Origin: Gilliamella sp. N-G2
GTDB taxonomy: Bacteria; Pseudomonadota; Gammaproteobacteria; Enterobacterales; Orbaceae
Assembly (NCBI RefSeq): GCF_002142215.1
Contig: NZ_NAST01000011.1
Coordinates: 1-64,000, forward strand
Reading direction: 5' to 3'
DNA length: 64,000 nt
Part shown: positions 34,029 to 44,275 of the stretch, one piece after another
Position numbering within the stretch: the stretch's first letter is position 1
How the letters are laid out: the number at the start of each line of letters is the position of its first letter
Notes under the pieces: model-generated
What the model was told of the DNA's origin: nothing
Databases searched by the model: none
Seen by the model: the letters and a program-made list of their open reading frames with translations, nothing else
Program-made: the position numbers and the translations under genes

Positions 34029-35003
34029 ATGTTAATTTTAACAGCTCAAGATATCCAACAATTTTATACCATGGAAGATGCTGTAGCAGCAGATAAACAA
34101 GCATTAAAAATTTATACTCAGGGTAATAGTGAAGTACCTTTACGTATCAACTTTGATATGCAAAAAGGACAATGCCTAGTTATGCCAGCTCATATTAAAG
34201 AAAATGATGTTGTTGGATTAAAGATTGTCTCGGTTTTTCCTGATAATCCTAAATTGGGCAAACCATCAGTTCCGGCACAAGTGTTTATGATCGAGCCTCA
34301 AACGGGCGAAGTTTGTGCGATATTAGATGGAACCTTTGTTACGCAATTGCGAACCGGTGCGGTACAAGGTGCTGCTACGGATTTATTAGCTAAAAAAGAT
34401 GCTAAAAGAGCAGTATTAATTGGTACTGGTGGGCAAGCTGCTGCACAATTAGAAGCTATGTTAACGGTACGGCAGTTAACCGATGTAGCTATTTATGGAC
34501 TTGATGCCAAAAAAGGCAAACAATTTACTGAAGAGATGAAAAAACGATTTTGCCATTTTTCAACTAACTTCTATTTTTCACAAGATTTGGATGAAGATAT
34601 TCGCCATGCTGATATTATTACTTCAGTGACTACATCAAAAGAAGTGACTTTCAATGGTGAGCTAGTCAAACCCGGAACTCATATCAATGGTGTAGGTGCT
34701 TACACTCCCGAGATGCACGAAATCCCAAGTAATATAGTGGCAAAAGCAGATATTCGTGTACTTGATACTCAAGATGGTGTATTTGCTGAAGCTGGTGATA
34801 TTATCGACCCAATTAATCAAAATTTAGTAACAAAACAAGATTTTTATGAATTGGGAGATTTAGTTATCGATCCGCAAAAATGTCGTCAAAACGATCAGCA
34901 AATCACGTTATTTAAAACAGTGGGAACGGCAGTTTTAGATGTCTATGTCGGTTATGATATTTATCAGAAAGCTAAACAAAAGGCTATTGGAACTACTATC
35001 TAA
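34029..35003 (+). CDS. Ornithine cyclodeaminase / mu-crystallin family protein
   Basis: This NAD(P)-dependent enzyme family includes ornithine cyclodeaminase, alanine dehydrogenase and ketimine reductases. Visible features are KIVSVFPDNPKLGKPSVPAQ, the FVTQLRTGAVQGAATDLLAK substrate-binding region, the Rossmann motif VLIGTGGQAAAQLEAML and the HINGVGAYTPEMHEI segment. I chose the ATG at 34029 (324 residues), 6 bases after TAAGGA. The ATG at 34023 abuts that site. It stands alone between the aas promoter and a terminator. An ornithine role would link it to the racemase/decarboxylase operon, but this family's substrates cannot be read from sequence with confidence. Confidence 0.88.
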   Translation: MLILTAQDIQQFYTMEDAVAADKQALKIYTQGNSEVPLRINFDMQKGQCLVMPAHIKENDVVGLKIVSVFPDNPKLGKPSVPAQVFMIEPQTGEVCAILDGTFVTQLRTGAVQGAATDLLAKKDAKRAVLIGTGGQAAAQLEAMLTVRQLTDVAIYGLDAKKGKQFTEEMKKRFCHFSTNFYFSQDLDEDIRHADIITSVTTSKEVTFNGELVKPGTHINGVGAYTPEMHEIPSNIVAKADIRVLDTQDGVFAEAGDIIDPINQNLVTKQDFYELGDLVIDPQKCRQNDQQITLFKTVGTAVLDVYVGYDIYQKAKQKAIGTTI

Positions 35004-35025
35004 TAATTCTTTTAAACCCCAAATC

Positions 35026-35060
35026 ACCCCTTAACAAAAAATTTGAAAAAGGGGTTTTTA
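35026..35060 (+). terminator. Terminator after the cyclodeaminase-like gene
   Basis: CCCCTT (35027-35032) and AAGGGG (35049-35054) form a stem around an A-rich 16-base loop, followed by five T. An alternative longer pairing uses AACCCC at 35015-35020. Confidence 0.65.
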
Positions 35061-35204
35061 ATGTCTAAAATTGGTATTAATAGTGTTTCTTATGAGTATT
35101 AACAATAAGTTAGTTCTATAAAATAAAAAATTATAGGAAAGGGTTTTTTAGCGCTTAAAATCGTCGTTAATGGTATTACTTATTAACATCAACAATAGAT
35201 TAGC
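35050..35204. repeat. Imperfect tandem repeat of about 63 bp, two copies
   Basis: Copy 1 begins near 35050 and copy 2 near 35141. Shared landmarks in the same order are the GGGTTTTT start, CTAAAAT or TTAAAATC, a GTTAATGGTATTA-like stretch, and ATTAACA...CAATA...TTAG. I estimate roughly two thirds identity by eye. No coding frame crosses the pair. It fills the gap between the cyclodeaminase-like gene and gpsA. Confidence 0.5.
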
Positions 35205-35252
35205 CATTATCAATAAAATCATGCGAGGTAAGAGCGGCTCTAAGATCGAAAC

Positions 35253-36266
35253 TTAGCTTTTCAGCTCTTCTTTTTGTGAACGCCCTAATAATGACATAGC
35301 TGCCTGTTTTGGATCTTTATGTTCATAAAGTACTTTATAGATTTGTTCAGTAATAGGCATATCGACGTGATATTTTTGTGCTAATGACCAAACTTCTTTG
35401 GTATTTCTACAGCCTTCAACCACTTGAGCAATGATTTCTTGTGCTTCTTGAATTGATTTGTTTTGACCTAGTAAAATACCAAAACGACGATTTCGAGACT
35501 GATTATCGGTACAGGTTAGTACCAAATCACCTAATCCTGCCATCCCCATAAAAGTGGCGGGATCGGCACCAAGTGCTTCTCCTAATCGCATCATTTCAGC
35601 CAATCCACGAGTGATTAATGCTGTTCTGGCATTAGCACCAAAACCAAGTCCATCAGACAATCCAGCACCAATGGCAATCACATTTTTGACTGCTCCGCCA
35701 AGTTGAACACCGATAAAATCTTTACTGCTGTATACTCGAAACGATTTACTACAATGGAATAAATTTTGTAGTTCTGTTAAAAATTGTTCATCAGTTGAGG
35801 CAACAGTAACTGCAGTGGGTAAACCAGATGCCACTTCTTTAGCAAATGTAGGACCAGAAATAACCGCTAATGGAATTTTGTCACCTAAAACTTCGCGTGC
35901 AACATCTTGTAATAATCGTCCAGTATCAACTTCAAGCCCTTTTGTTGCCCAAACAATTTTACTATCCTTTCTTAACAATGGTTTTATTTGTTTAAGAATA
36001 CTACCAAACGCATGGCTAGGTACAACAATAAGTAAAATAGGTGCAGCAGCAACAGCAGTGGCTAAATCAGCTTCAATTTGCAGTTGCTCTGGGAAAGGGA
36101 TATCAGGCAAAAACTGTCTATTTTGTCTATCATGCTGCAAAATAGCCATCTTATCTGGGTTATGTCCCCACAATAAAGTTTCATGGCCATTACGTGCTAG
36201 TAATATAGCTAGTGAGGTTCCATAAGAACCGGCACCAATTACAGTCACTGCAGCATCTTTACTCAT
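35253..36266 (-). CDS. gpsA: Glycerol-3-phosphate dehydrogenase (NAD(P)+)
   Basis: GpsA reduces dihydroxyacetone phosphate to sn-glycerol-3-phosphate for phospholipid synthesis. The 337 residues (339 in E. coli) contain the N-terminal Rossmann motif [20 protein letters not shown], the catalytic-lysine stretch [27 protein letters not shown] and [12 protein letters not shown]. It lies downstream of secB with a 38-base gap, matching the enterobacterial secB-gpsA order. The next gene of that cluster in E. coli, cysE, is not present. Confidence 0.97.
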   Translation of the reverse strand: MSKDAAVTVIGAGSYGTSLAILLARNGHETLLWGHNPDKMAILQHDRQNRQFLPDIPFPEQLQIEADLATAVAAAPILLIVVPSHAFGSILKQIKPLLRKDSKIVWATKGLEVDTGRLLQDVAREVLGDKIPLAVISGPTFAKEVASGLPTAVTVASTDEQFLTELQNLFHCSKSFRVYSSKDFIGVQLGGAVKNVIAIGAGLSDGLGFGANARTALITRGLAEMMRLGEALGADPATFMGMAGLGDLVLTCTDNQSRNRRFGILLGQNKSIQEAQEIIAQVVEGCRNTKEVWSLAQKYHVDMPITEQIYKVLYEHKDPKQAAMSLLGRSQKEELKS

Positions 36267-36304
36267 ATATAATCCAATAGACTCGATTAACCAAACAATT
36301 ACAA

Positions 36305-36787
36305 TTATTGTAAGGTTTCAGTTGCACTATTTTGCGCTTGTTGTTCTTGTTGTTGTAAATAGTTAATGAACAATGCTTCAAAATTTACTGGCTCTAAATT
36401 AACTTGTGGGAATGTCCCTTTATTCACTAGGCTTGAAATAACTTCACGCGCATAAGGGAATAAAATGTTTGGACAATAAGCACCAACACAATGTTGAATT
36501 TGTGCATCATCAAAACCAATAAGAGAGAAAATTCCTGATTGGGTAACTTCACAAATATACACAACTTCTTCTTGCTGTTTTACCGTTACGGTAACACGTA
36601 AAGAAACTTCATGCACTTCATCACTTAATGCTTGTGATGATGAATTTAGCTCTAAATTCATTTCTGGTTGCCACTGCTTAGTAAAAATTTCAGGGACGTT
36701 ATTGGTTTCAAAAGAAACATCTTTAGTGTAAATACGTTGAATTGCAAATTGTGTTTCTGGTTGTTGTGTATTGTTTTGTTCTGTCAT
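36305..36787 (-). CDS. secB: Protein-export chaperone SecB
   Basis: SecB is a tetrameric chaperone that keeps preproteins unfolded and hands them to SecA. The 160 residues (155 in E. coli) include [19 protein letters not shown], the [21 protein letters not shown] strands, GIFSLIGFD, and the SecA-contacting [14 protein letters not shown] region. A Gln-rich C-terminal tail follows. It lies between yibN and gpsA. Confidence 0.97.
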   Translation of the reverse strand: MTEQNNTQQPETQFAIQRIYTKDVSFETNNVPEIFTKQWQPEMNLELNSSSQALSDEVHEVSLRVTVTVKQQEEVVYICEVTQSGIFSLIGFDDAQIQHCVGAYCPNILFPYAREVISSLVNKGTFPQVNLEPVNFEALFINYLQQQEQQAQNSATETLQ

Positions 36788-36812
36788 GATAAAACCTTAT
36801 TTTAAAATTATA

Positions 36813-37253
36813 TTATTTTCTAACTAATGGTAAGTTTTCGCCGTTCCAACCAGCAATACCATCTTTTAATGTAAATACATGTAAAAAACCTTGTTTGACT
36901 AATACTTCACCAATACCAGCTGATGTTAAGCCATTTTCATCAATCACAATAATGATATTTTCTTTAAATTTTTCTATAGTTTTCGCACTAGCATTCTTTA
37001 TATCAACGGGTAGGATGTTATGTGATTCAGTAATATGCCCTTTTTTGAAGCTATCTGCTGAACGAATATCAATAATAACCGCATCTTGTTTATTGATCAT
37101 ATTAATTGCTTGCGCATTATTAATTATTTTCACTTTTGACAATTTACTTTTTACAGTTAATACAATGATTGCAACAAATAACACAACCCAACCTAATGAA
37201 AGAAGAAGATGATTTTTGACAAAAGGTATAATTTCGAGCGTAACAAAGTCCAT
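36813..37253 (-). CDS. yibN: Membrane-anchored rhodanese-like protein YibN, catalytic Cys absent
   Basis: This 146-residue protein has one N-terminal membrane helix (about 13-33) followed by a single rhodanese domain with VIIDIRSADSFKKGHI and the ending LKDGIAGWNGENLPLVRK, as in E. coli YibN. The position where the family carries the active-site cysteine reads VIDENGLTSAGIG, without Cys, so sulphurtransferase activity is not expected. It heads the yibN-secB-gpsA group. The glutaredoxin gene grxC, which lies between yibN and secB in E. coli, is missing. Confidence 0.9.
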   Translation of the reverse strand: MDFVTLEIIPFVKNHLLLSLGWVVLFVAIIVLTVKSKLSKVKIINNAQAINMINKQDAVIIDIRSADSFKKGHITESHNILPVDIKNASAKTIEKFKENIIIVIDENGLTSAGIGEVLVKQGFLHVFTLKDGIAGWNGENLPLVRK

Positions 37254-37383
37254 ACTTTTATGATTACCTAATTTATTAAAAATAAGATAGGATTATAACG
37301 ATATTGTCTACTGAAATACAGAGCTAAAGGGAGAAATCTTATTTTAAGTTGATAAGATCTAAAGAATTCTAAGGAGAGAATTA

Positions 37384-37887
37384 ATGTTATTTAAACGATT
37401 TATCTTACTGCCATTTCTTTTAATTACTGTAATACCGTCTGTTTTAGCTGATCTAAATAATTTAGCGATAAATAAAACCGCAAACCTAGATGAAAATATG
37501 CAAATAACCGATGAGCCATTACTGTTTGACCCAAATTTAACCTGTCGAAATTTTTTTCTGGAAATTGATGCTAATGCACCTGATTATTTTCAATATTATG
37601 ATTGTCAAATGCAAGATGAAGGTCAAACATGGCCGATAACAGTAATTTATAAAGTTGACGGTAAATATGCTAAGCAAGCCCACCAATATTTGATTAAAAC
37701 TATGGGAATGGGGGACCTGAAATATTTATGCTGTTATTGGGAACAACAAAATCCAGTAATGATCGTTAATCCAAAGAATAACTTATTATATGAGGTGTCG
37801 TTTTCTTCAGGCGAAACACTCAAACGTGATTGGGATGAAACGACTTTTTATTTAACCATAACCGGTTTTCGAAGATTCGATATATAA
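37384..37887 (+). CDS. Small secreted or periplasmic protein of unknown function
   Basis: A classical signal peptide opens this 167-residue protein (basic LFKR, hydrophobic core FILLPFLLITVIPSV, cleavage after VLA, about residue 22). The mature part has a conserved-looking cysteine pair (TCRNFFLEID and YYDCQ), a CC pair in LKYLCCYWEQQ, and beta-rich sequence. It recalls small enterobacterial exported domains of the DUF4952 type, but I am not certain. GGAG at 37372-37375 precedes the start by 8 bases. It stands alone upstream of glnA. Confidence 0.8.
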   Translation: MLFKRFILLPFLLITVIPSVLADLNNLAINKTANLDENMQITDEPLLFDPNLTCRNFFLEIDANAPDYFQYYDCQMQDEGQTWPITVIYKVDGKYAKQAHQYLIKTMGMGDLKYLCCYWEQQNPVMIVNPKNNLLYEVSFSSGETLKRDWDETTFYLTITGFRRFDI

Positions 37888-37953
37888 CTTAGTAAAGAAG
37901 CGTCACCAATTAACTACTTTGTCATGGAGCAAAAGTGTGGCATAAATGGTTTA

Positions 37954-38003
37954 TGTAACATTTTGGTGCATTGTTTTGGTGCTTTATGCATTATCATGGT
38001 GCA
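37954..38003 (+). promoter_or_regulatory. NtrC enhancer-like sites upstream of glnA
   Basis: Three 17-bp matches to the NtrC pattern TGCACY-N5-RGTGCA occur at 37954-37970, 37967-37983 and 37987-38003. The right half (TGGTGC) is well conserved in all; the left half is best in the first base pairs of the third (TGCATTATCATGGTGCA). They lie 60-110 bases upstream of the sigma-54 promoter. Confidence 0.75.
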
Positions 38004-38063
38004 TTAATACTTTTTCTGCTATTATTTAATCACTAAAACCGTCTAAAATGGTTAATGAAAAAC

Positions 38064-38079
38064 TGGCATCATATTTGCA
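38064..38079 (+). promoter_or_regulatory. Sigma-54 promoter of glnA
   Basis: TGGCAT-CATAT-TTGCA matches the -24/-12 consensus with one change. The predicted start near 38090 leaves a 60-base leader. NtrC-like sites upstream and the ntrB/ntrC genes downstream complete the classical nitrogen-controlled circuit. Confidence 0.88.
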
Positions 38080-38149
38080 TATAATCTAATAAATAGGCAA
38101 AATGCCTTTAAACTGAACAATTATTATATGTCCTCAATGGAGAAGCTAC

Positions 38150-39559
38150 ATGTCTACACAAAAAGTTTTAACGCTAATAAAAGAAAACGATGTTAAGTTT
38201 GTTGATTTACGTTTTACTGATACTAAAGGTAAAGAACAACACGTTACAATTCCTGTAAGTCAAATCGACGCAGATTTTTTTGAAGATGGTAAAATGTTTG
38301 ATGGCTCTTCCATTGCTGGTTGGAAAGGCATTAACGAATCAGATATGGTTTTAATGCCAGATGCATCAAGCGCAGTAATTGATCCATTTTTTGAAGATGT
38401 AACATTAAATATTCGTTGTGACGTTTTAGAACCAGCGACTTTACAAGGTTATGACCGTGACCCTCGTTCAATTGCTAAACGTGCTGAAGAGTTTTTAAAA
38501 TCATCAGGTATTGCTGATACCGTTATTTTTGGACCAGAACCTGAGTTTTTCTTATTTGATGATGTTCGTTTTGGATCGCCAATGTCTGGTAGCTTTGTTC
38601 ATATTGATGATATCGAAGCAGCTTGGAACTCTGGTACTAAATACGAAGAAGGTAATAAGGGGCATCGTCCTGGCGTTAAAGGTGGTTATTTCCCACTTCC
38701 ACCTGTTGATTCATCACAAGATATTCGTTCTGAAATGTGTTTAATCATGGAACAACTTGGTTTAGTAGTTGAAGCGCATCACCATGAAGTTGCAACTGCT
38801 GGGCAAAATGAGATTGCTTGCCGTTTCAATACATTAACTAAAAAAGCTGATGAAGTTCAAATCTATAAATATGTTGTCCAAAATGTAGCTCATAATTATG
38901 GTAAAACAGCGACATTTATGCCAAAACCAATGTTTGGTGATAACGGATCTGGTATGCATTGTCACCAATCACTCGCCAAAGATGGCGTAAATCTTTTTGC
39001 TGGTGATAAATATGCTGGACTTTCTGAAATGGCGTTATTCTATATTGGTGGTATTATCAAACACGCTAAAGCAATTAATGCTTTTGCTAACCCAGCAACT
39101 AACTCCTATAAACGTTTAGTTCCAGGTTATGAAGCACCAGTTATGCTTGCATATTCTGCGCGTAACCGTTCTGCATCAATTCGTATCCCTGTGGTTACTA
39201 GCCCTAAAGCGCGTCGTATTGAAGTTCGCTTCCCAGATCCGGCGGGTAATCCATACTTATCATTTGCAGCACAATTAATGGCTGGTTTAGATGGGATTAT
39301 CAATAAGATTCATCCGGGTGATGCGATGGATAAAAACTTATATGACTTACCACCAGAAGAGTCTAAATTAATTCCACAAGTTGCAGGTTCACTTGAAGAA
39401 GCGCTAAATGCTTTAGATGCCGATCGTGAATTCTTAACTCGTGGTAATGTGTTTACTAATGACACTATTGATGCATATATTGAATTAAAACGCCAAGATG
39501 TTGATCGTGTACGTATGACTCCACATCCGGTTGAATTTGAATTGTACTATAGCCTATAA
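38150..39559 (+). CDS. glnA: Glutamine synthetase type I
   Basis: GlnA joins ammonia to glutamate at the cost of ATP and supplies glutamine to GltBD. The 469 residues match E. coli. Motifs include the [17 protein letters not shown] loop, the metal ligands in [18 protein letters not shown], the ATP-binding [17 protein letters not shown] and the adenylylation motif NLYDLPPEE with Tyr398. GGAG precedes the start. It is the first gene of glnALG, followed by a hairpin that may reduce flow into glnLG. Confidence 0.98.
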   Translation: MSTQKVLTLIKENDVKFVDLRFTDTKGKEQHVTIPVSQIDADFFEDGKMFDGSSIAGWKGINESDMVLMPDASSAVIDPFFEDVTLNIRCDVLEPATLQGYDRDPRSIAKRAEEFLKSSGIADTVIFGPEPEFFLFDDVRFGSPMSGSFVHIDDIEAAWNSGTKYEEGNKGHRPGVKGGYFPLPPVDSSQDIRSEMCLIMEQLGLVVEAHHHEVATAGQNEIACRFNTLTKKADEVQIYKYVVQNVAHNYGKTATFMPKPMFGDNGSGMHCHQSLAKDGVNLFAGDKYAGLSEMALFYIGGIIKHAKAINAFANPATNSYKRLVPGYEAPVMLAYSARNRSASIRIPVVTSPKARRIEVRFPDPAGNPYLSFAAQLMAGLDGIINKIHPGDAMDKNLYDLPPEESKLIPQVAGSLEEALNALDADREFLTRGNVFTNDTIDAYIELKRQDVDRVRMTPHPVEFELYYSL

Positions 39560-39586
39560 GTCATTATTTTACTATTTGAAGTGTTA

Positions 39587-39608
39587 ACCACCGCTATTTG
39601 GCGGTGGT
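39587..39608 (+). terminator. Hairpin between glnA and glnL
   Basis: ACCACCGC and GCGGTGGT pair perfectly around TATTTG, with no T run. In E. coli a partial terminator in the same place limits glnLG expression, so an attenuating role is likely. Confidence 0.6.
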
Positions 39609-39633
39609 ATCTAAAGAGAACGGAGTGCCTACG

Positions 39634-40683
39634 ATGACTTTTGATAATGAATCTGATGCGAATCTTGTTCTCGACTCAATTATAACTAATATTTTATTAC
39701 TTGATAAAAAACTCAATATTGTTTACGCCAATTCGGCGGCACAACAGTTACTATCCCAAAGTTCGAAAAAAATATTTGATAGTTATCTTCCCGATTTATT
39801 GGGGTATTTTTCACTAGATCTTGAATTGATGCAAAATGCCTTGGATCAAAACCAAAGTTTTACTGATAGTGAAGTAAATCTAGTGATAAACAATGAATTG
39901 CATATTTTATCACTGACGGCGCAATTATTAGTTAATGGTCGCATTTTGATCGAAATGGCACCATTAAATAGTCATAAAAAGTTAAGTCAAGAGCAATTAC
40001 AGCAAGCGCAACAGAATGCCGCGCGTGAACTCGTTCGTGGACTTGCGCATGAAATTAAAAATCCATTAGGCGGGCTTAGAGGTGCAGCACAATTGTTATC
40101 GCGTGAACTGCCTAAAAATGAGTTACAAGATTATACACAAATTATTATTGAACAAGCAGATAGATTAAGAAATCTTGTTGATAGATTATTAGGTCCGCAA
40201 CAACGATTACAGCAAACACAACAGAATATTCACCAAGCCATAGAGCGAATTTATGCCTTGTTGTGTTTAGAAAAACCGTCAAATGTTGAGATTATTCGCG
40301 ATTATGATCCTAGTTTGCCGGAACTGGTACATGACTCCGAGCAGATCGAGCAAGTAGTTTTAAATATCGTCCGTAATGCGATACAAGCGATTGGTTCAAA
40401 AGCGGGTTCTATCACAATTAGGACGCGAACAGCATTTCAGGTCACTTTACATGGTCAACGTTATCGACTTTGTGCGCGCATTGATATTGAAGATAATGGC
40501 CCAGGGGTTCCAGTACATATTCAAGATACGTTGTTTTATCCGATGGTCAGTGGTTATGAAGGTGGCAATGGTATAGGGTTATCGATAGCGCATAATATTA
40601 TCGATCAGCACCATGGTAAGATTGAATTTAACAGCTGGCCGGGACACACTGAGTTTTCTATCTATTTGCCAATCAAACAATGA
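39634..40683 (+). CDS. glnL: Nitrogen sensor histidine kinase NtrB
   Basis: This cytosolic kinase, controlled by PII, phosphorylates and dephosphorylates NtrC. From the ATG at 39634 the protein is 349 residues, the same as E. coli GlnL. CGGAG lies 8 bases upstream, and the longer frame from a TTG at 39598 lies in the hairpin. The PAS domain (about 8-115) is followed by the phospho-acceptor His139 in [13 protein letters not shown]. The ATP-binding motifs are [10 protein letters not shown] (N box), [10 protein letters not shown] (G1) and [10 protein letters not shown] (G2). Confidence 0.96.
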   Translation: MTFDNESDANLVLDSIITNILLLDKKLNIVYANSAAQQLLSQSSKKIFDSYLPDLLGYFSLDLELMQNALDQNQSFTDSEVNLVINNELHILSLTAQLLVNGRILIEMAPLNSHKKLSQEQLQQAQQNAARELVRGLAHEIKNPLGGLRGAAQLLSRELPKNELQDYTQIIIEQADRLRNLVDRLLGPQQRLQQTQQNIHQAIERIYALLCLEKPSNVEIIRDYDPSLPELVHDSEQIEQVVLNIVRNAIQAIGSKAGSITIRTRTAFQVTLHGQRYRLCARIDIEDNGPGVPVHIQDTLFYPMVSGYEGGNGIGLSIAHNIIDQHHGKIEFNSWPGHTEFSIYLPIKQ

Positions 40684-40694
40684 GGTTAATTAAA

Positions 40695-42140
40695 ATGAAT
40701 GTTTGGATTGTTGATGATGATAGTTCGATTAGATGGGTGCTAGAAAAAGCACTTACCAATGCGCATTTTAATTGCATCAGCTTTTCAAGTGGTCAAGAAG
40801 TGATTGATGCTTTAGTTAATCATCCGCAAAAACCTGCCGTAATATTATCCGACATTAAAATGCCGGGGATCGATGGGTTATCTTTACTTAATTATATCAA
40901 AGAACAAATGCCCAATTTGCCAGTGATTATTATGACGGCTCATTCGGACCTTGATGCGGCGGTGAATGCTTATCAAAAAGGGGCTTATGATTATATTCCT
41001 AAGCCTTTTGATGTCGATGAGGTCATTCAACTAGTCGAACGGGCTATTTCACACAATCAAAGCAATAAACCGAGTAATCCTTCTAGTAATAAAGCCTCTA
41101 CGGGTATTATTGGTGAAGCCCCTTCAATGCAGGAAGTATTTCGTATTATCGGCCGACTTTCCAAATCCTCTATTAGTGTGTTAATTAATGGTGAATCCGG
41201 AACAGGTAAGGAGTTAGTGGCCAAAGCACTGCATACTCATAGTCCACGTTCACACTCCCCCTTTATTGCACTCAATATGGCTGCTATACCTAAGGATTTA
41301 ATTGAATCTGAATTGTTTGGTCATGAAAAAGGTGCATTTACCGGTGCCGCCCAAATCAGGCACGGTCGTTTTGAACAAGCCAATGGTGGAACCCTGTTTT
41401 TAGATGAAATTGGTGATATGCCGTTAGATGTGCAGACGCGATTATTAAGAGTGCTTGCTGACGGCCAATTTTATCGTATTGGTGGATATTCACCGGTTAA
41501 GGTTGATGTGCGTATTATTGCCGCTACTCATCAGGATCTTCAAGCAAGAGTAAGAGAGGGTAAATTTAGAGAAGATTTATTCCATCGCTTAAATGTTATT
41601 CGCATTTTATTACCGCCACTACGAGATAGAGCACAAGATATTCCCAAACTGGCGGAACATTTTTTACGTACAACAGCGAAAGAGTTAGGTGTGGAGAGTA
41701 AAGTGCTAAGTCCTGATGCACTTAATCTGTTATGTATGTTTAATTGGCCGGGCAATGTTAGACAATTGGAAAATGTCTGCCGTTGGGTCACCGTGATGTC
41801 GTCAAACAGTGAAATTTTTGTTCAAGATTTGCCTCCTGAGCTATTACAGTCATCAGCACCTGCTACAGAGGTTAATTATGATATAAGTACCAATTCTCAT
41901 ATATTACCTGAAACCGATTGGAAAGTGATGTTAGAACAGTGGGCTAAGCAAGCACTATTAGCCGGTCAAACGGGTATATTGACACAAACTGTTACTGATG
42001 TTGAACGGATTTTATTGAAATGTGCACTTAGTTTTACCCGTGGTCATAAACAAGATGCGGCTAACCTGTTAGGTTGGGGGCGAAACACTTTAACTAGAAA
42101 GCTTAAAGAGTTAGCTGACGTACCTAAAAACGGGCATTAA
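40695..42140 (+). CDS. glnG: Nitrogen regulation response regulator NtrC
   Basis: NtrC is the enhancer-binding activator of nitrogen-regulated sigma-54 promoters. From the ATG at 40695 it has 481 residues. GAGG lies 9 bases upstream, and the alternative ATG at 40680 overlaps the glnL stop without a ribosome binding site. The receiver domain (about 1-120) has phospho-acceptor Asp53 in ILSDIKMPG and Lys in YIPKPFD. The AAA+ domain has [14 protein letters not shown] and [13 protein letters not shown]. The C-terminal Fis-type helix-turn-helix reads [19 protein letters not shown]. It likely acts on the glnA promoter in this window. Confidence 0.97.
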   Translation: MNVWIVDDDSSIRWVLEKALTNAHFNCISFSSGQEVIDALVNHPQKPAVILSDIKMPGIDGLSLLNYIKEQMPNLPVIIMTAHSDLDAAVNAYQKGAYDYIPKPFDVDEVIQLVERAISHNQSNKPSNPSSNKASTGIIGEAPSMQEVFRIIGRLSKSSISVLINGESGTGKELVAKALHTHSPRSHSPFIALNMAAIPKDLIESELFGHEKGAFTGAAQIRHGRFEQANGGTLFLDEIGDMPLDVQTRLLRVLADGQFYRIGGYSPVKVDVRIIAATHQDLQARVREGKFREDLFHRLNVIRILLPPLRDRAQDIPKLAEHFLRTTAKELGVESKVLSPDALNLLCMFNWPGNVRQLENVCRWVTVMSSNSEIFVQDLPPELLQSSAPATEVNYDISTNSHILPETDWKVMLEQWAKQALLAGQTGILTQTVTDVERILLKCALSFTRGHKQDAANLLGWGRNTLTRKLKELADVPKNGH

Positions 42141-42284
42141 TTGACAGAAAATAGCTCAATAATTAGCCATAAATTTAACCTTATTAGCTGATACTTTTAT
42201 CAGCTTATTTATTATTGATTTTTTTGTTTATCAAAGTTTACCAAAGCTCATTGAACACTTATTTATTTTTAGTTACAATTCAGT

Positions 42285-42313
42285 GCAAATGATAATTATT
42301 CTATTTATCATTT
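42285..42313 (+). promoter_or_regulatory. Fur box upstream of the siderophore importer operon
   Basis: Bases 42285-42303 match 14 of the 19 positions of the Fur consensus (core AATGATAATTATT). A larger perfect inverted repeat, AAATGATAA ... TTATCATTT (42287-42295 and 42305-42313), suggests two overlapping dimers. It lies 38 bases before the start of the binding-protein gene. Confidence 0.8.
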
Positions 42314-42350
42314 ACGCGCTTTTGAACTAAGCTAATAATTAGGAGTTACA

Positions 42351-43307
42351 ATGTTTTCATCTATTAAAGTTAAATTTTTAGTATTACTGACCGCTTTATT
42401 TGCCTTGGTTGGTTGTGATGATAAAAAAGAAGCACCTGCCGCTAATAAAACATCAATAACAATCGAACATTCTCAAGGTAAAACCGACGTTCCTGAGAAT
42501 CCGAAAAAAGTGGTGGTATTTAATACTGCAACACTTGATATTATTGATGCATTAAATATTCCTGTTACCGCGGTTCCCCAATCTGATGTACATTTCCCCG
42601 AGTTTTTATCTAAATATGCTGATAAAACTTATACCAATGTTGGTACTTTATTTGAACCAAATTATGAAGTATTAAGTTCATTACAACCGGATGTCATTAT
42701 TGCCGGTGGGCGCGCCAATGATGTCTATAAAAAATTGAGTGATATTGCACCGACAATTTCGCTTGATATTGATCCTAATAATTTTGTGGCTAGCTTAACC
42801 GAGCGTACGGAACAATTAGGTACTATTTTTGCTAAACAAGCAGAGGCAAAAAAATTAATTGATGATTTTAATAAAAAAATTGAAGGCTTAAAATCAAAAA
42901 CCAGCACTGCGGGAACCGCTTTAGTGATTATGGTTAATGGCGGTAAAATGTCAGCTTATGGCCCTAAATCACGTTTTGGCTTTATTTTTGATGTGTTAGG
43001 ATTTAAACCTGCAGCAACATTTCAAGAAGCGGGTCGTCATGGTAATGCTGTTACTTCTGAATTTGTGTTAAGCGTTAATCCACAATGGTTATTTGTACTT
43101 GATAGAGATAACGCAATTGGCAATAAAGAAGCGCAATCGGCACAACAAGTTTTAGATAATGAATTGATTCAAAAGACCGATGCATGGCAACAAAACCACA
43201 TCGTGTATTTAGATTCTACTTCTATGTATATCTCAGGCGGTATTCAAACTTATAGTCGTTTGATGGATCAAATAAGTGATGTATTACAAAAAACATCAGC
43301 TAATTAA
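42351..43307 (+). CDS. Siderophore ABC transporter, substrate-binding lipoprotein
   Basis: This periplasmic iron-siderophore binding protein of 318 residues resembles the CeuE/VctP/FatB group. The signal has the lipobox LVGC with Cys22, so the mature protein is membrane-anchored. The two-lobed fold shows VVVFNTATLDIIDALNI, FEPNYEVLSSLQPDVIIAG, and the C-terminal lobe with SGGIQTYSRLMDQI. GGAG precedes the start. It heads a four-gene operon with two permeases and one ATPase. No outer-membrane receptor or siderophore synthesis genes are nearby. A catecholate-type ligand is a family-based guess. Confidence 0.92.
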   Translation: MFSSIKVKFLVLLTALFALVGCDDKKEAPAANKTSITIEHSQGKTDVPENPKKVVVFNTATLDIIDALNIPVTAVPQSDVHFPEFLSKYADKTYTNVGTLFEPNYEVLSSLQPDVIIAGGRANDVYKKLSDIAPTISLDIDPNNFVASLTERTEQLGTIFAKQAEAKKLIDDFNKKIEGLKSKTSTAGTALVIMVNGGKMSAYGPKSRFGFIFDVLGFKPAATFQEAGRHGNAVTSEFVLSVNPQWLFVLDRDNAIGNKEAQSAQQVLDNELIQKTDAWQQNHIVYLDSTSMYISGGIQTYSRLMDQISDVLQKTSAN

Positions 43308-43315
43308 TCTAAACC

Positions 43316-44275
43316 ATGTTTAAAACGGTATACTTTATTGCTGGCATTGTTGTTTTATTCGCAATGTCTGCATTAAGCCTATTTATTGGTGCTGGGCATG
43401 TCACGTTAGCCGATTTATGGTCTGACAGTAATATGCTACAAATATTTTTTGTTAGCCGAGTACCAAGAACGGTGGCATTGCTATTAGCCGGTAGCGCAAT
43501 GAGCGTGGCTGGCTTAATTATGCAACTACTTACCCAAAATCGATTCGTGGAACCCTCATTAGTTGGTACTACTCAATCAGCTAGCCTTGGCTTATTAGTG
43601 ATGATGGTACTGGCGCCGGGTACAAGTGTGATGATGAAAATGGTGGTAGCTAGCTTATTTGCCATGGCTGGTACGATGCTATTTATGTTCATCTCGCGAA
43701 AAATAATCTTTAAATCTGCGTTGATGGTGCCCCTTATTGGGATTATGCTTGGCGCAGTAATTAGTGCAATTTGTACTTTTTTTGCCATGTATTTTGATTT
43801 ATTGCAATCACTCGGAGGTTGGGAATCGGGTGACTTTTCAGGTATTTTGCAAGGTCGCTATGAATTATTATGGTTAGTCGGTGCTATAACCTTACTTGCT
43901 TGTTGGAGTGCTGATCGCTTTACGGTTGCTGGTTTAGGGCGAGATTTCTCTGTCAATGTTGGACTTAATTATAATCGAGTAATGTTAACCGGTCTGGTGG
44001 TGATTGCGTTGATAGGTGGGATAGTGGTTGTGGTTGTTGGCGTCTTACCATTTTTAGGATTAATTGTTCCCAATATTGTTAGTTTATTATTTGGCGATAA
44101 TGTTCGCAAAACTATTCCTTGGATCTGTTTATTTGGTAGTGGACTTGTTTTGTTATGCGACATCATTGGACGAGTGATTCGTTATCCATTCGAAATTCCT
44201 GTCAGTGTTATTCTTGGTGTAGTTGGGGCTGTTATTTTTTTAGTGTTGTTGAGTAAAAAACGCCATGCGAGTTAA
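43316..44275 (+). CDS. Iron-siderophore ABC transporter permease (FecCD family), first
   Basis: This is one half of the heterodimeric channel, 319 residues with about 9-10 helices. The FecCD pattern is clear: VPRTVALLLAGSAMSVAGLIMQ near the N-terminus, GLGRDFSVNVGLNYNRV, and the ATPase-coupling region VGVLPFLGLIVPNIVSLLFGDN. It most resembles the FatD/CeuB/VctD subset, in which the two permeases are separate and rather dissimilar. It starts 8 bases after the binding protein gene and overlaps the next permease by 11 bases. Confidence 0.93.
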   Translation: MFKTVYFIAGIVVLFAMSALSLFIGAGHVTLADLWSDSNMLQIFFVSRVPRTVALLLAGSAMSVAGLIMQLLTQNRFVEPSLVGTTQSASLGLLVMMVLAPGTSVMMKMVVASLFAMAGTMLFMFISRKIIFKSALMVPLIGIMLGAVISAICTFFAMYFDLLQSLGGWESGDFSGILQGRYELLWLVGAITLLACWSADRFTVAGLGRDFSVNVGLNYNRVMLTGLVVIALIGGIVVVVVGVLPFLGLIVPNIVSLLFGDNVRKTIPWICLFGSGLVLLCDIIGRVIRYPFEIPVSVILGVVGAVIFLVLLSKKRHAS

